Both the position numbers and the translations under genes were made by a program. From the NCBI RefSeq assembly GCF_019654915.1, contig NZ_BPET01000042.1:1-50963 (forward strand): 50,963 nucleotides of DNA, read 5' to 3'. How positions within the stretch are numbered: position 1 is the first letter of the stretch; each line of letters begins with the position of its first letter. Positions 1 to 8,600 of this stretch are shown here, piece by piece. The stretch is from Shewanella sp. MBTL60-007. Its GTDB lineage: Bacteria > Pseudomonadota > Gammaproteobacteria > Enterobacterales > Shewanellaceae. The notes beneath the pieces are model-generated. The model was given only the letters and a program-made list of their open reading frames with translations, made no database searches and had not been told where the DNA came from.

Positions 1-305
1 CTTTATCTTTTCCTAGAACCTGCTTTCCCTAGCACCTAGGACCTTCTATTGCTATAAAATCTAGATTCTAGAGCGCTTCGCGGCTAGAGCGGGCTGCGCC
101 CTGCTAGGAAAAGCAAAAGCCAACAGCGTCAAGTTGTGATCTTTTGATTTTCCGCTTTATCTTTACCGGCTTTATCCGTCTCTGCTCTTACCGTCTCAGC
201 CTTTCCGGCCTTTCTCAGCTTTTCCCATCTCAGCCTTTCCGGCCTTTCTCGGCTTTCCCAATCTTAGCTTTTATCGGCTCTAACCCGCTTCCCCCGTCTT
301 TGCCT
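1..305. repeat. Non-coding, repeat-rich region with CTAG hairpins and a pyrimidine-rich 34-bp tandem repeat
   Basis: No convincing gene is seen. Around 68-107 two overlapping inverted repeats share a CTAG: one spans 68-87 with a GCG/CGC stem, the other 84-107 with a GGGC/GCCC stem. Positions 150-310 are strongly pyrimidine-rich on this strand. They contain a 23-bp identical segment at 194-216 and again at 228-250 (period 34), plus several degenerate copies of the same C/T-rich theme. The region lies just downstream of the LuxR-type gene, which ends at 306. It might contribute to transcript termination or be a decayed repeat family. Confidence 0.5.
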
Positions 306-971
306 TTACCCTGCGACTATAAACTGACTCTGAAATGATTGCGCCCAACGTAACAGCTCGACTCGATTTCTCGCTTGAGTCTTCCTAAAAATAGAGGAGA
401 TGTGTGCTTTAACTGTGTGCTCACTGATGTTCAGCGTGTTAGCAATCTCTTTATTACGCGCACCACTTGATACCAGCTGGATAATGGTTTTCTCTCGTTT
501 GGTTAGCAGTTGCAACATTTCCGAGCTTTGCCCTGATGACTCATCCGGTGCTTCGACTCGGCGGATCAATTGGCGTAACATCTGACTCATAAGGGGGCGG
601 TCGAACCACAGCTCATCGGCCAACATCTTACGCAACCCCGTCAAAAGGAGGTCCATACGCTCTTCGCTAAATAACAAACCACGGAGTCCCATTAATAAAG
701 CGGCATCGGCGGCTAGCTGTTCTCGCTCGACTTGATATAGGGCGACAGGGACATGCTTAACCAATTGACTGGCAATAAGCGGGATACCACTAGCATCGAG
801 TGCGGCTCCCTGTTGTGATAACAGATAAAAACTATTCACGTTAGCATTAGCTTCTAACTGTTCGACACTGGATAGGACGCGTGTTTTAAGTCCTATTGAC
901 TCCGCTAGAATTGCTAAGTGGCAAGGAGATGCCACCTGATGAAGAAAGACAACCTCATCAATTTTACTCAT
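306..971 (-). CDS. LuxR/CsgD-like transcriptional regulator
   Basis: DNA-binding regulator of 221 residues. The C-terminal part (about residues 150-215) is a LuxR-type helix-turn-helix: it begins with LTKREK, and contains the typical recognition region NKEIANTLNISEHTVKAH. The N-terminal 140 residues are about the size of a receiver domain but show no clear phosphorylatable Asp pocket. This matches the CsgD type, which often acts without a partner kinase. I chose the ATG at 971 because the frame's only earlier start, at 1022, is a TTG with no ribosome-binding site, whereas AGGGA precedes 971. CsgD-like proteins control biofilm matrix genes, but no curli or polysaccharide genes lie next to it, so the target is unknown. 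It is followed downstream by repeat-rich DNA. Confidence 0.8.
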   Translation of the reverse strand: MSKIDEVVFLHQVASPCHLAILAESIGLKTRVLSSVEQLEANANVNSFYLLSQQGAALDASGIPLIASQLVKHVPVALYQVEREQLAADAALLMGLRGLLFSEERMDLLLTGLRKMLADELWFDRPLMSQMLRQLIRRVEAPDESSGQSSEMLQLLTKREKTIIQLVSSGARNKEIANTLNISEHTVKAHISSIFRKTQARNRVELLRWAQSFQSQFIVAG

Positions 972-1189
972 CACTTTTTCCCTGAAAAGTTTTGCCTGTC
1001 CGCTAAATAGAACAAACTTCAATGTTAAGTCAGAATCGAATCTGAGATAACATGAGAGCCTGCAACCTGAAATAGCGCTTTTACTGCGGCATTATTTTTA
1101 TTCATCCCTACGAGACACATCATGTAGCCCGCTGAAGGCAAAAAGATGAAATCTTGCCTTTCTAAATTCCTTAGTATCCGTTCAGCCTA

Positions 1190-1825
1190 TCATAATTTCT
1201 CTAACTTAAGCTTTGTTCTCAACGCCTTATCATGCAAACGACTGAGGAGTACTATTGCCGATATGCCACCGATTAATGCCATCGCCATATCAGACTGCGT
1301 ATCCCACACATAGCCTTGAGTACCTAAAAATGCCTCGGCATCTTCTCCTGTCAACTCGGCAACCCACCACTCAATCAGCTCGTAAAAAGCTGAAAATGCC
1401 AAAGAAAAACAGACAGCTAAAAAATTACACCAGGCACCAACCTTAACCACATTCAAGCGGATAAACACCTCTCGAGCCAGAATGGTTGGAATAAAGCCTT
1501 GGGCAAAATGCCCAACCTTATCGTAGTTATTACGCTCCCCACCCGTCCAGTCGCTAATCCAATCGAACAGCGGCACTTCGGCATAGGTGTAATGCCCGCC
1601 TACCATCAAAATAATGCAATGAATTAAGATCAAGCCGTAGGCCAAACTGGTTAAGGCAAAGCTTTTACGGGTATAGATCAAAATTGGCAATGCAATTAAG
1701 GCCGGTGCCACCTCTAAAAACCAAGTAAATTGATCCTTTGGATTGATCCCAGACCAGATCAATACGACGAAGAATATCACTAGCCATGCAGCACTTTTAT
1801 TCAAAATATCTTCCTTATATACCAT
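1190..1825 (-). CDS. YjdF-like integral membrane protein (DUF2238)
   Basis: Inner-membrane protein of about 211 residues with roughly six hydrophobic segments. The middle has the family's conserved pattern: a short acidic loop ending NNYDKVGHFAQGF, followed later by FYELIEWW and a QGYVWDTQSDM stretch. The length fits E. coli YjdF and other DUF2238 proteins, whose function is not established; the conserved His, Asp and Glu in membrane loops suggest a metal or lipid role, which is only inference. The ATG at 1825 has no visible ribosome-binding site. A good AAGGA lies within codons 4-5 and points to a TTG at 1804 as an alternative start, giving 204 residues. It is divergent from serA. Confidence 0.8.
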   Translation of the reverse strand: MVYKEDILNKSAAWLVIFFVVLIWSGINPKDQFTWFLEVAPALIALPILIYTRKSFALTSLAYGLILIHCIILMVGGHYTYAEVPLFDWISDWTGGERNNYDKVGHFAQGFIPTILAREVFIRLNVVKVGAWCNFLAVCFSLAFSAFYELIEWWVAELTGEDAEAFLGTQGYVWDTQSDMAMALIGGISAIVLLSRLHDKALRTKLKLEKL

Positions 1826-2059
1826 ATTGTTCTAAATTAAGAATAAACACTTTAGCCATCTAGCCCTCCACAGCCACAAAGAAAAGTGCTACTTTGTTAC
1901 CTCTGTTACGCTTTCGAAGTAAATTTCGGTTGTGAAGGCTTTACAGTCCTTAGTACATTGACAGTCTATACCCAAACCACACCTACAACGTAGAGTTTAG
2001 TCGTCTTTGCGGTGGCATTAAGTATACATAATACAAATAAATAGAAGGGTACAAAAATC

Positions 2060-3289
2060 ATGGCGAAACATTCGCTGGACAAGGATAAAATTAAGATCCT
2101 GCTGTTGGAAGGCGTCCACCAATCTGCGGTAGATGTATTTGAACGTGCGGGTTATAGCAACATTGAATATCACAAAGCATCGCTAGCCGAAGATGAACTA
2201 CACACAGCGGTTAAAGATGCCCATTTCATTGGTATTCGCTCCCGTACCCAATTGACTGAAGAAGTATTATCCCAAGCAGAAAAACTCGTTGGCATTGGTT
2301 GTTTCTGTATTGGCACCAACCAAGTTAATTTATCGGCAGCAGAAAAACTGGGGATCCCAGTATTTAATGCACCATTCTCTAACACCCGCAGTGTGGCAGA
2401 ATTAGTGCTTGGCGAGATAATCATGTTACTGCGCGGTATTCCGCAACGTAACGCGCTAGCTCATCGCGGTGGCTGGCTAAAGAGCGCTTCTGGCAGTTAT
2501 GAGGCCCGCGGTAAGACCTTAGGTGTCATCGGCTACGGCCACATCGGCACTCAGCTAGGTATTCTTGCAGAGACTTTAGGCATGCGAGTGATTTTCTTCG
2601 ACATCGAAGACAAGCTACCACTGGGTAACGCCCAACAGGTGCATTCACTGCAGCAGGTATTATCCCTTGCCGATGTAGTCAGCTTACATGTTCCTGAGAC
2701 GCCACAGACTAAAGAGATGATAAGCCATGAAGAGCTAGCCTGCATGCGTAAGGGGAGCATTTTAATCAATGCCTCACGTGGCACTGTGGTCGATATCGAC
2801 GCCTTAGCGGCTTCATTAAAAGAGGAACATCTGGCGGGCGCGGCGATTGACGTATTCCCGGTTGAGCCTAAGTCTAATGATGACGAATTCCTGAGCCCAT
2901 TACGCGGCCTAGACAATGTGTTACTCACTCCTCACGTTGGCGGCAGCACGGCAGAAGCACAGGAAAATATCGGTGTCGAAGTTGCGGGTAAGCTGGCTAA
3001 GTACTCAGATAATGGCTCGACCATGACTGCGGTAAACTTCCCTGAGGTTTCCCTTGCGCAGCACTCTGGTACCTCTCGCCTACTGCATATTCACCATAAC
3101 CGTCCTGGTATTCTTATCCAGATTAACTCGGCGTTTGCAGAGAAAGGCATCAACATCGCCGCTCAGTATCTACAGACAACCTCTGAGATCGGTTACGTGG
3201 TAATGGAAGTCGACTCTGATCAGGCTGAAGATGCATTAGTGGAACTGCAAGCGATTGAAGGCACGATAAGAACTCGCCTGTTGCACTGA
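2060..3289 (+). CDS. serA: D-3-phosphoglycerate dehydrogenase
   Basis: Catalyses the NAD-dependent oxidation of 3-phosphoglycerate to 3-phosphohydroxypyruvate, the first committed step of serine synthesis in the cytoplasm. The 409 residues match the E. coli enzyme in length. Visible parts are an N-terminal substrate domain, the NAD-binding Rossmann motif GVIGYGHIG near residue 158, the signature region NASRGTVVDIDAL, the catalytic-His segment LTPHVGGST near residue 292, and a C-terminal ACT domain (about 335-409, RPGILIQIN) that in this family binds serine for feedback inhibition. It starts with ATG after GAAGGG. It is a single-gene unit followed by a strong hairpin terminator. Confidence 0.97.
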   Translation: MAKHSLDKDKIKILLLEGVHQSAVDVFERAGYSNIEYHKASLAEDELHTAVKDAHFIGIRSRTQLTEEVLSQAEKLVGIGCFCIGTNQVNLSAAEKLGIPVFNAPFSNTRSVAELVLGEIIMLLRGIPQRNALAHRGGWLKSASGSYEARGKTLGVIGYGHIGTQLGILAETLGMRVIFFDIEDKLPLGNAQQVHSLQQVLSLADVVSLHVPETPQTKEMISHEELACMRKGSILINASRGTVVDIDALAASLKEEHLAGAAIDVFPVEPKSNDDEFLSPLRGLDNVLLTPHVGGSTAEAQENIGVEVAGKLAKYSDNGSTMTAVNFPEVSLAQHSGTSRLLHIHHNRPGILIQINSAFAEKGINIAAQYLQTTSEIGYVVMEVDSDQAEDALVELQAIEGTIRTRLLH

Positions 3290-3328
3290 TACCTTAGTGA
3301 CATAAAGCCGATATAGTCGGCCATAAAA

Positions 3329-3362
3329 TTAAGCCGTATAACTGAGGTTATGCGGCTTTTAT
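3329..3362 (+). terminator. Rho-independent terminator of serA
   Basis: A hairpin AAGCCGTATAAC / GTTATGCGGCTT with a TGAG loop and one internal mismatch is followed by a T-rich tract. It lies about 40 bp after the serA stop. Confidence 0.8.
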
Positions 3363-3463
3363 TTTTATCTGCGTAAGCACAAAATGTTTGAACGACTGCG
3401 CTTGCGCAGTACAAATTTAGCGGTACAATCATTATCTCTTTGGTTTAACTCTTGGATCTTCAT

Positions 3464-4435
3464 ATGACCCTGTCAACTTCTCAGCCAACTTGGCCTCTTA
3501 ATGGGCAACAACCTGAACTGCTTTTCTCAGAATTAACGCACTTAGGTTTAATCTCGGTCACCGGAGAGCAGGGGCGCAGCTTTATTCACGGCCAAGTGAC
3601 GACCGATATCAGCTCACTCGAGCAAGATCAGTGGCGTTGGGGTGCCCATTGTGACCCTAAGGGTAAGATGCTAGCTAGCTTTAGAACCTTTGCTAAAGGC
3701 GACAGCCTATTTATGATGATGCCAAGAGATACTTTGGCGCTGGATCTGCCTCAACTGCAAAAGTACGCCGTCTTTAGCAAGGCTGAACTGACTGATGTTA
3801 GTGATAGCTACTTATTGCTTGGTGTGGCAGGTGAGCAAGCTAAAGCTTGGTTAACGGCGCAATATGGCGAGCTTAACGATGAGCTAACATTAATCGATAG
3901 CGGTATGATCATCCACGATGCGGGCCGCTATATTCTCGTGATTGAGCAAAGCCAAGCCGATTCAGTCATCGGCACTATCGAGCAGCCAATTTTCGATGCC
4001 ACTGCATGGCAGGCACTGGAAATCGCTGCTGGCTATCCAAACCTAGGTGCCAGTCACCAGGGGCAATTCGTACCGCAGATGTGTAACGTGCAAGCTATCA
4101 ACGGCATTAGCTTCAACAAAGGCTGCTATATGGGCCAAGAGACGATTGCCAGAATGAAATACCGCGGTGGTAACAAGCGCGCACTTTACATTGTTAGCGG
4201 CAGCGTATCGGCACCATTAACGAACGACAGCCAGCTTGAGATAGCGCTGGAAGATGGTGAAGGATACCGCCGTGCGGGAACGATTATCGAGGCGGTTCAA
4301 CGTGATGGCCAAGTGTTATTAACTGCCGTACTGGCTAACGATACTCAACTCAATGCCAAGCTTAGAGTTGCCGATGATGACCAGTCTGAACTCACCCTGA
4401 TTGCTCTACCTTACTCCCTCGAAGAGCAAGAGTAA
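3464..4435 (+). CDS. ygfZ: tRNA-modifying protein YgfZ (folate-binding)
   Basis: Folate-dependent protein of the YgfZ/GcvT-like family that in E. coli supports Fe-S enzymes such as the tRNA methylthiotransferase MiaB. The diagnostic motif KGCYMGQE is present near residue 220, with the preceding NGISFN segment, and the fold-typical N-terminal GEQGRSFIHGQVTTD is seen. Length is 323 residues from the ATG at 3464, typical of the family. The frame is also open from a TTG at 3452, but the ATG is the better match to the family's N-terminus. It forms a single gene convergent with the HD-GYP regulator and shares a bidirectional terminator with it. Confidence 0.93.
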   Translation: MTLSTSQPTWPLNGQQPELLFSELTHLGLISVTGEQGRSFIHGQVTTDISSLEQDQWRWGAHCDPKGKMLASFRTFAKGDSLFMMMPRDTLALDLPQLQKYAVFSKAELTDVSDSYLLLGVAGEQAKAWLTAQYGELNDELTLIDSGMIIHDAGRYILVIEQSQADSVIGTIEQPIFDATAWQALEIAAGYPNLGASHQGQFVPQMCNVQAINGISFNKGCYMGQETIARMKYRGGNKRALYIVSGSVSAPLTNDSQLEIALEDGEGYRRAGTIIEAVQRDGQVLLTAVLANDTQLNAKLRVADDDQSELTLIALPYSLEEQE

Positions 4436-4452
4436 TTTGTAGATTTAGCAGA

Positions 4453-4487
4453 AAAACAAAAAGGCGCTTAATGCGCCTTTTTGTTTG
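4453..4487. terminator. Bidirectional terminator between ygfZ and the HD-GYP gene
   Basis: The hairpin AAAAAGGCGC / GCGCCTTTTT has a TTAAT loop, an A-tract on its left and a T-tract on its right. It can end transcription of ygfZ (plus) and of the HD-GYP regulator, whose stop is at 4519 (minus). Confidence 0.85.
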
Positions 4488-4518
4488 CCCCAACGAATCA
4501 ACACAGAATCGATTCAAA

Positions 4519-5538
4519 CTATTCAGACTCATTATGGTCATCGCGAATTTTAGTCAGCTCAGCAACTATCTGTTTAAAGTGTCTCACCAACTCAGGATCA
4601 AAGTGCTTTCCCGCCTCATCTTCTATTAACGCCATAGTCGCCTCTACCGTCCACGCCTTCTTATAGGGGCGAATCGAGGTTAAGGCATCAAACACATCGG
4701 CGATAGCCACTATCCGCCCTTCAATAGGAATATCCTCACCAGACAAGCCATAGGGGTAACCGCTGCCATCCCACTTCTCGTGATGGCTCAAGGCGATTCG
4801 ACGCGCCATCTCCAGTAGCGGATCTTTATGTTCACCGATGATCTCGGCGCCAATTTCCGCATGACGCTGCATCTCCAGCCACTCAGCGTCATCAAGTTTG
4901 GTCGGCTTTTTTAAAATAGAGTCTGGTGTACCAATTTTACCAATATCATGCATAGGCGCCGCATTATAAATAAGCTCGCAATAACGTTCAGGCAGACCAG
5001 ACTGCGCGGCCAATAAACGTGCATAATGACTCATCCTGACCACATGTAGGCCGGTCTCATTATCTTTATATTCGGCGGCGCGGCCAAGACGGCGAATGAT
5101 CTCAAAACGCGTCTCTTCAAGCTCTTTAGTACGCGCCTTGACTTCCTGCTCCAGTAAACGCTTCTGATCATACAGGGCTAGGTGGGTTTTCACCCTCGCC
5201 TTCACGACTGGTGCACTAACAGGCTTAGTAATGTAATCAACGGCGCCAAGCTCAAACCCTTGAGTCTCATCGGAAACCTCTGTAAGCGCGGTCACAAAAA
5301 TGACTGGGATATGGCAGGTTAGTGGCGCTTGCTTAAGGCGCTTACACACCTCATAACCATTCATGCCCGGCATCATCACATCCAAAAGAATAAGATCTGG
5401 AGTGGTTTTACTCGCCAACGCAAGGGCTTTAGGACCATCGATCGCCACCTTGACTCGATAGTCTCTCCCTAAGATCCCAACCAAAATATCAATATTCTCA
5501 GGGGTATCGTCCACAACTAAAATGGTGGCTTTGTCCAT
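4519..5538 (-). CDS. Response regulator with HD-GYP c-di-GMP phosphodiesterase domain
   Basis: Two-domain protein of 339 residues, RpfG-like. The receiver domain (residues 1-120) has the acidic pair Asp10-Asp11, the phosphoacceptor Asp53 in LILLDVMMPG, the Thr in VTALTE and the Lys in ITKPV. After a coiled-coil linker (about 125-150), the HD-GYP domain (about 150-325) carries MHDIGKIGTPD and HHEKWDGSGYP with the following GLSGEDIP, so all hallmark residues of an active cyclic-di-GMP phosphodiesterase are present. It lies 161 bp downstream of the giant hybrid kinase on the same strand, so that kinase is its likely phosphodonor. A GGAGAGAGG ribosome-binding site precedes the ATG. Confidence 0.93.
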   Translation of the reverse strand: MDKATILVVDDTPENIDILVGILGRDYRVKVAIDGPKALALASKTTPDLILLDVMMPGMNGYEVCKRLKQAPLTCHIPVIFVTALTEVSDETQGFELGAVDYITKPVSAPVVKARVKTHLALYDQKRLLEQEVKARTKELEETRFEIIRRLGRAAEYKDNETGLHVVRMSHYARLLAAQSGLPERYCELIYNAAPMHDIGKIGTPDSILKKPTKLDDAEWLEMQRHAEIGAEIIGEHKDPLLEMARRIALSHHEKWDGSGYPYGLSGEDIPIEGRIVAIADVFDALTSIRPYKKAWTVEATMALIEDEAGKHFDPELVRHFKQIVAELTKIRDDHNESE

Positions 5539-5552
5539 TTAACCCTCTCTCC

Positions 5553-5566
5553 TTTTAGTACTAAAA
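5553..5566. promoter_or_regulatory. 14-bp perfect palindrome upstream of the HD-GYP gene
   Basis: TTTTAGTACTAAAA is perfectly self-complementary. It lies 15-28 bp upstream of the HD-GYP start codon, in the 161-bp gap after the kinase gene. It overlaps the leader region just before the ribosome-binding site, so it could be an operator or an RNA hairpin; no factor is recognised. Confidence 0.4.
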
Positions 5567-5699
5567 CTCTCTCAAGTATAGCCAAGCATTCCTGCTCGCT
5601 TGCTAAGCACTATCTCGTACAAACGCTCCTTACTAAGAGCCCCTGTTTAACGCTCCAATACCCACTCGCTAATAATTTTATTAATAGGCTCTTATTCGG

Positions 5700-8600
5700 C
5701 TAACTTGCCTTGTTGTTATCACTAAACAAGGCTTGAATCAGCTCCGCCGCCTCATCAAACTGGTAGCCGTTGACCATGGTCACTGCGGGAGTCATCTTCT
5801 GCGATAGCGATGGCGAGACCCGAGCTTTGATCTCATTTATTTTCTCAACCGCATCAGAATCGGCCTCATCTAACATCTGCAGTAACAGTGTCACTTCTTC
5901 ACTTAGTTCCTTATCCGACAACGGAGACACTGACGTAGCACTCACCACTAGTTCACCTTCGCCATCTAGATCCGCCTTCCAGCTCGCTATGGCCGCGCAT
6001 ATCGATGTCGTTAACTCGGCAATCTGACTCAGTTCAGCTGTTACATCCGCCGTTGGTGAATCGAGCAGCTTAGCCTCTAGTTGACTTGCGAGCTTCACCA
6101 ATGCGGTCGAGCACAAGTTACCCGACACCCCTTTAAGGGTATGAGCATAGCGGATCGCTTCATCGGCTTTACCTTGGCTAAGTGCTGACTCTATCTCTTG
6201 GGCAATATGGATTTTACCACTATAGAATCGTTCGAAAATTCTTCGATATAGCCGCACAGAGTTCTGTACCAGCTGCAACCCCTTATCAATATCTATCGCC
6301 TCATGCTGCGGCCAAAACAGTCCCCCTTCGCTCTGCTTAATATCAAAATCTGTTGCCGAGATATCCAGCTGACTGTCACCTAAATATTGCAGCAAGGTAC
6401 TATAGAGTCTCGCCACCTCGATAGGTTTAGCAATATGATCATTCATACCGGCTCGCAAACACATCTCTCTATCACCCGCCATGGCGTTAGCTGTCATAGC
6501 GATTACAGGCAACTTTTCTAACCCATGCATTTTCCTCAGTTCCCGCGTGGCTTGATAGCCATCCATAATCGGCATCTGACAATCCATTAACACCAGATCG
6601 AAGCTTTGCATCGCCAGCTTCTCCAGCGCCACCTGACCATTCTCTGCAATGGATAGCACCACCCCAACCTGCTCAAGAAATTCGGTGGCGACCTCCTGAT
6701 TCATATCATTATCTTCAACCAACAAAATTCGCTTGCCCTGCAACTGTCCTAGCAACTCTTGGCTAATGTCACTCCCTTTACGACGAACCGCCATCGCGCC
6801 ATTTTTACCAAGAGAAGACATGATGCCATCAAGAAGGCGTGAAGCACTGATAGGTTTGGTGATGTAACTGGCTATATCACTGTTTTCTATCTGCTCGATG
6901 AAATCGGCATTAGCATGGGCCGAGACGATCAATATTTTCGGTGGATTATCTCGCTCTGCTAGAATTTTTTGGGCGGCTTCGATCCCATTCATTTCCGGCA
7001 TCGACCAATCGATCAGCGCCACCGGATAGTCTGTATGTTGGCAACGCTCAATCGCTTCGGCACCACTCTTAACGGTATCAACCTCGAATCCCATGCTCTC
7101 AAGGGTGGTACGCATGATGTCTCTAGCGGTCGCGTTATCATCCGCCACCAAGATCCGCATCCCTTCGATCTCACGTTTCACTTTTAACAACTGGTTATCG
7201 GCAACCTTCAGCCTCACGCTAAAGTAGAAGGTACTACCGTTGCCAAATTGGCTTTCAACACCGATTTCGCCCCCCATCAGCTCCACCAACTGCTTACTGA
7301 TTGCCAAACCTAAGCCCGTCCCACCATACTTTCTAGTGGTTGAGGTGTCAGCCTGACTAAAGGACTTAAACAGTCGTTCACGCTGCTCCTCCGTAAGACC
7401 AATACCGTTATCACGGACACTAAACCTAAGCACAATGTCATCTTCGATACGCTCTAGCAGGCTAATGGAAAGCAGCACCTCCCCCTGTTCGGTAAATTTA
7501 ATCGCATTACTCATCAGGTTAATCAGTATCTGACTTAGGCGCAGTGGATCCCCCTGCAGGAGTCTTGGAATGTTCGGCGCAACGGCAAACAGCAACTCAA
7601 GCCGCTTATCGGTGGCCTTGACTGAGAACATATCACTCAAGTCCTCGAGCAGGATATCGAGCTGAAAGGGGACTGACTCAATATCAAGCTTGCCAGCCTC
7701 TATCTTAGAAAAGTCGAGAATATCGTTAATGATCCCCAGCAAAGATTTAGAAGCTCTATCAATTTTCTGCACATAGTTTTGCTGCTTAGCATCTAGCTCT
7801 GTCTGCAAGCAGAGCTGTGACATGCCGATAATGGCATTCATCGGAGTGCGAATTTCGTGGGACATATTGGCTAAGAAGTCACTCTTAGCCTGATTGGCGG
7901 CATCGGCACTGTCTTTAGCCAACTTAAGCTCTTCAGAAAGCTGCTTCAGTGAGGTGATATTGGCCATAGACAACACAACTGAGGTTAATTGGCCATCGGG
8001 ATCTTGCAGCTTCGTTAGGGTGATATCCATCCAGATACACTCGCCAGATTGATTAAGCAATCTTAGCTCGGTGAACATATTGTCGCGGCCACCCTCGGCT
8101 AGCCCGGCAAACACTTCTCTGGCCTTTTCCCGATCGTCTAGATGTTGAAAATCAAAGAAAGAACAACTCTTCAAATCGGCGACATCTATCTGCATATACA
8201 GACTAAATTGCTCATTACAGTCGAGAATATTGCCGCGTTCATCGACATTGACTATGCCAATACCAGCATTATCAAACAGCGCTCTAAAGTGAGCCTCACG
8301 CTCTTCTAACTCCTTATCTATCTGTTTACGATCGGTAATATCCATCAAGTAACCGTTCCAGATAATACAGCCATCGGCTTGCAGATCCCCCTTAGCCCCA
8401 GCCTGAAGCCAACGGATGTCTCCGATAGGGTGGCGGTACCTAAACTCTTCGGTCCACTGTAGCCCTTTACTACTCTTGCCCGAGAGCGCCTCAATAATAT
8501 GCGAGCGCTCATCTTTGATAATACACTCGGCCACTCGCTCAAAGTTATTTAAAACTTCATCACGGTGAAAACCTAAGGTGGTGATACAAGCGCTGGAAAG

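Noticed and set aside
144..338. 64-codon frame in the pyrimidine-rich region
   Set aside because: The composition comes from C/T-rich repeats; Ser/Phe/Leu/Pro-rich translation is a by-product.
1958..1989. TTGACA box upstream of serA
   Set aside because: The nearest possible -10 (TACAAC) is about 20 bp away, too far for a good sigma-70 promoter; not listed.
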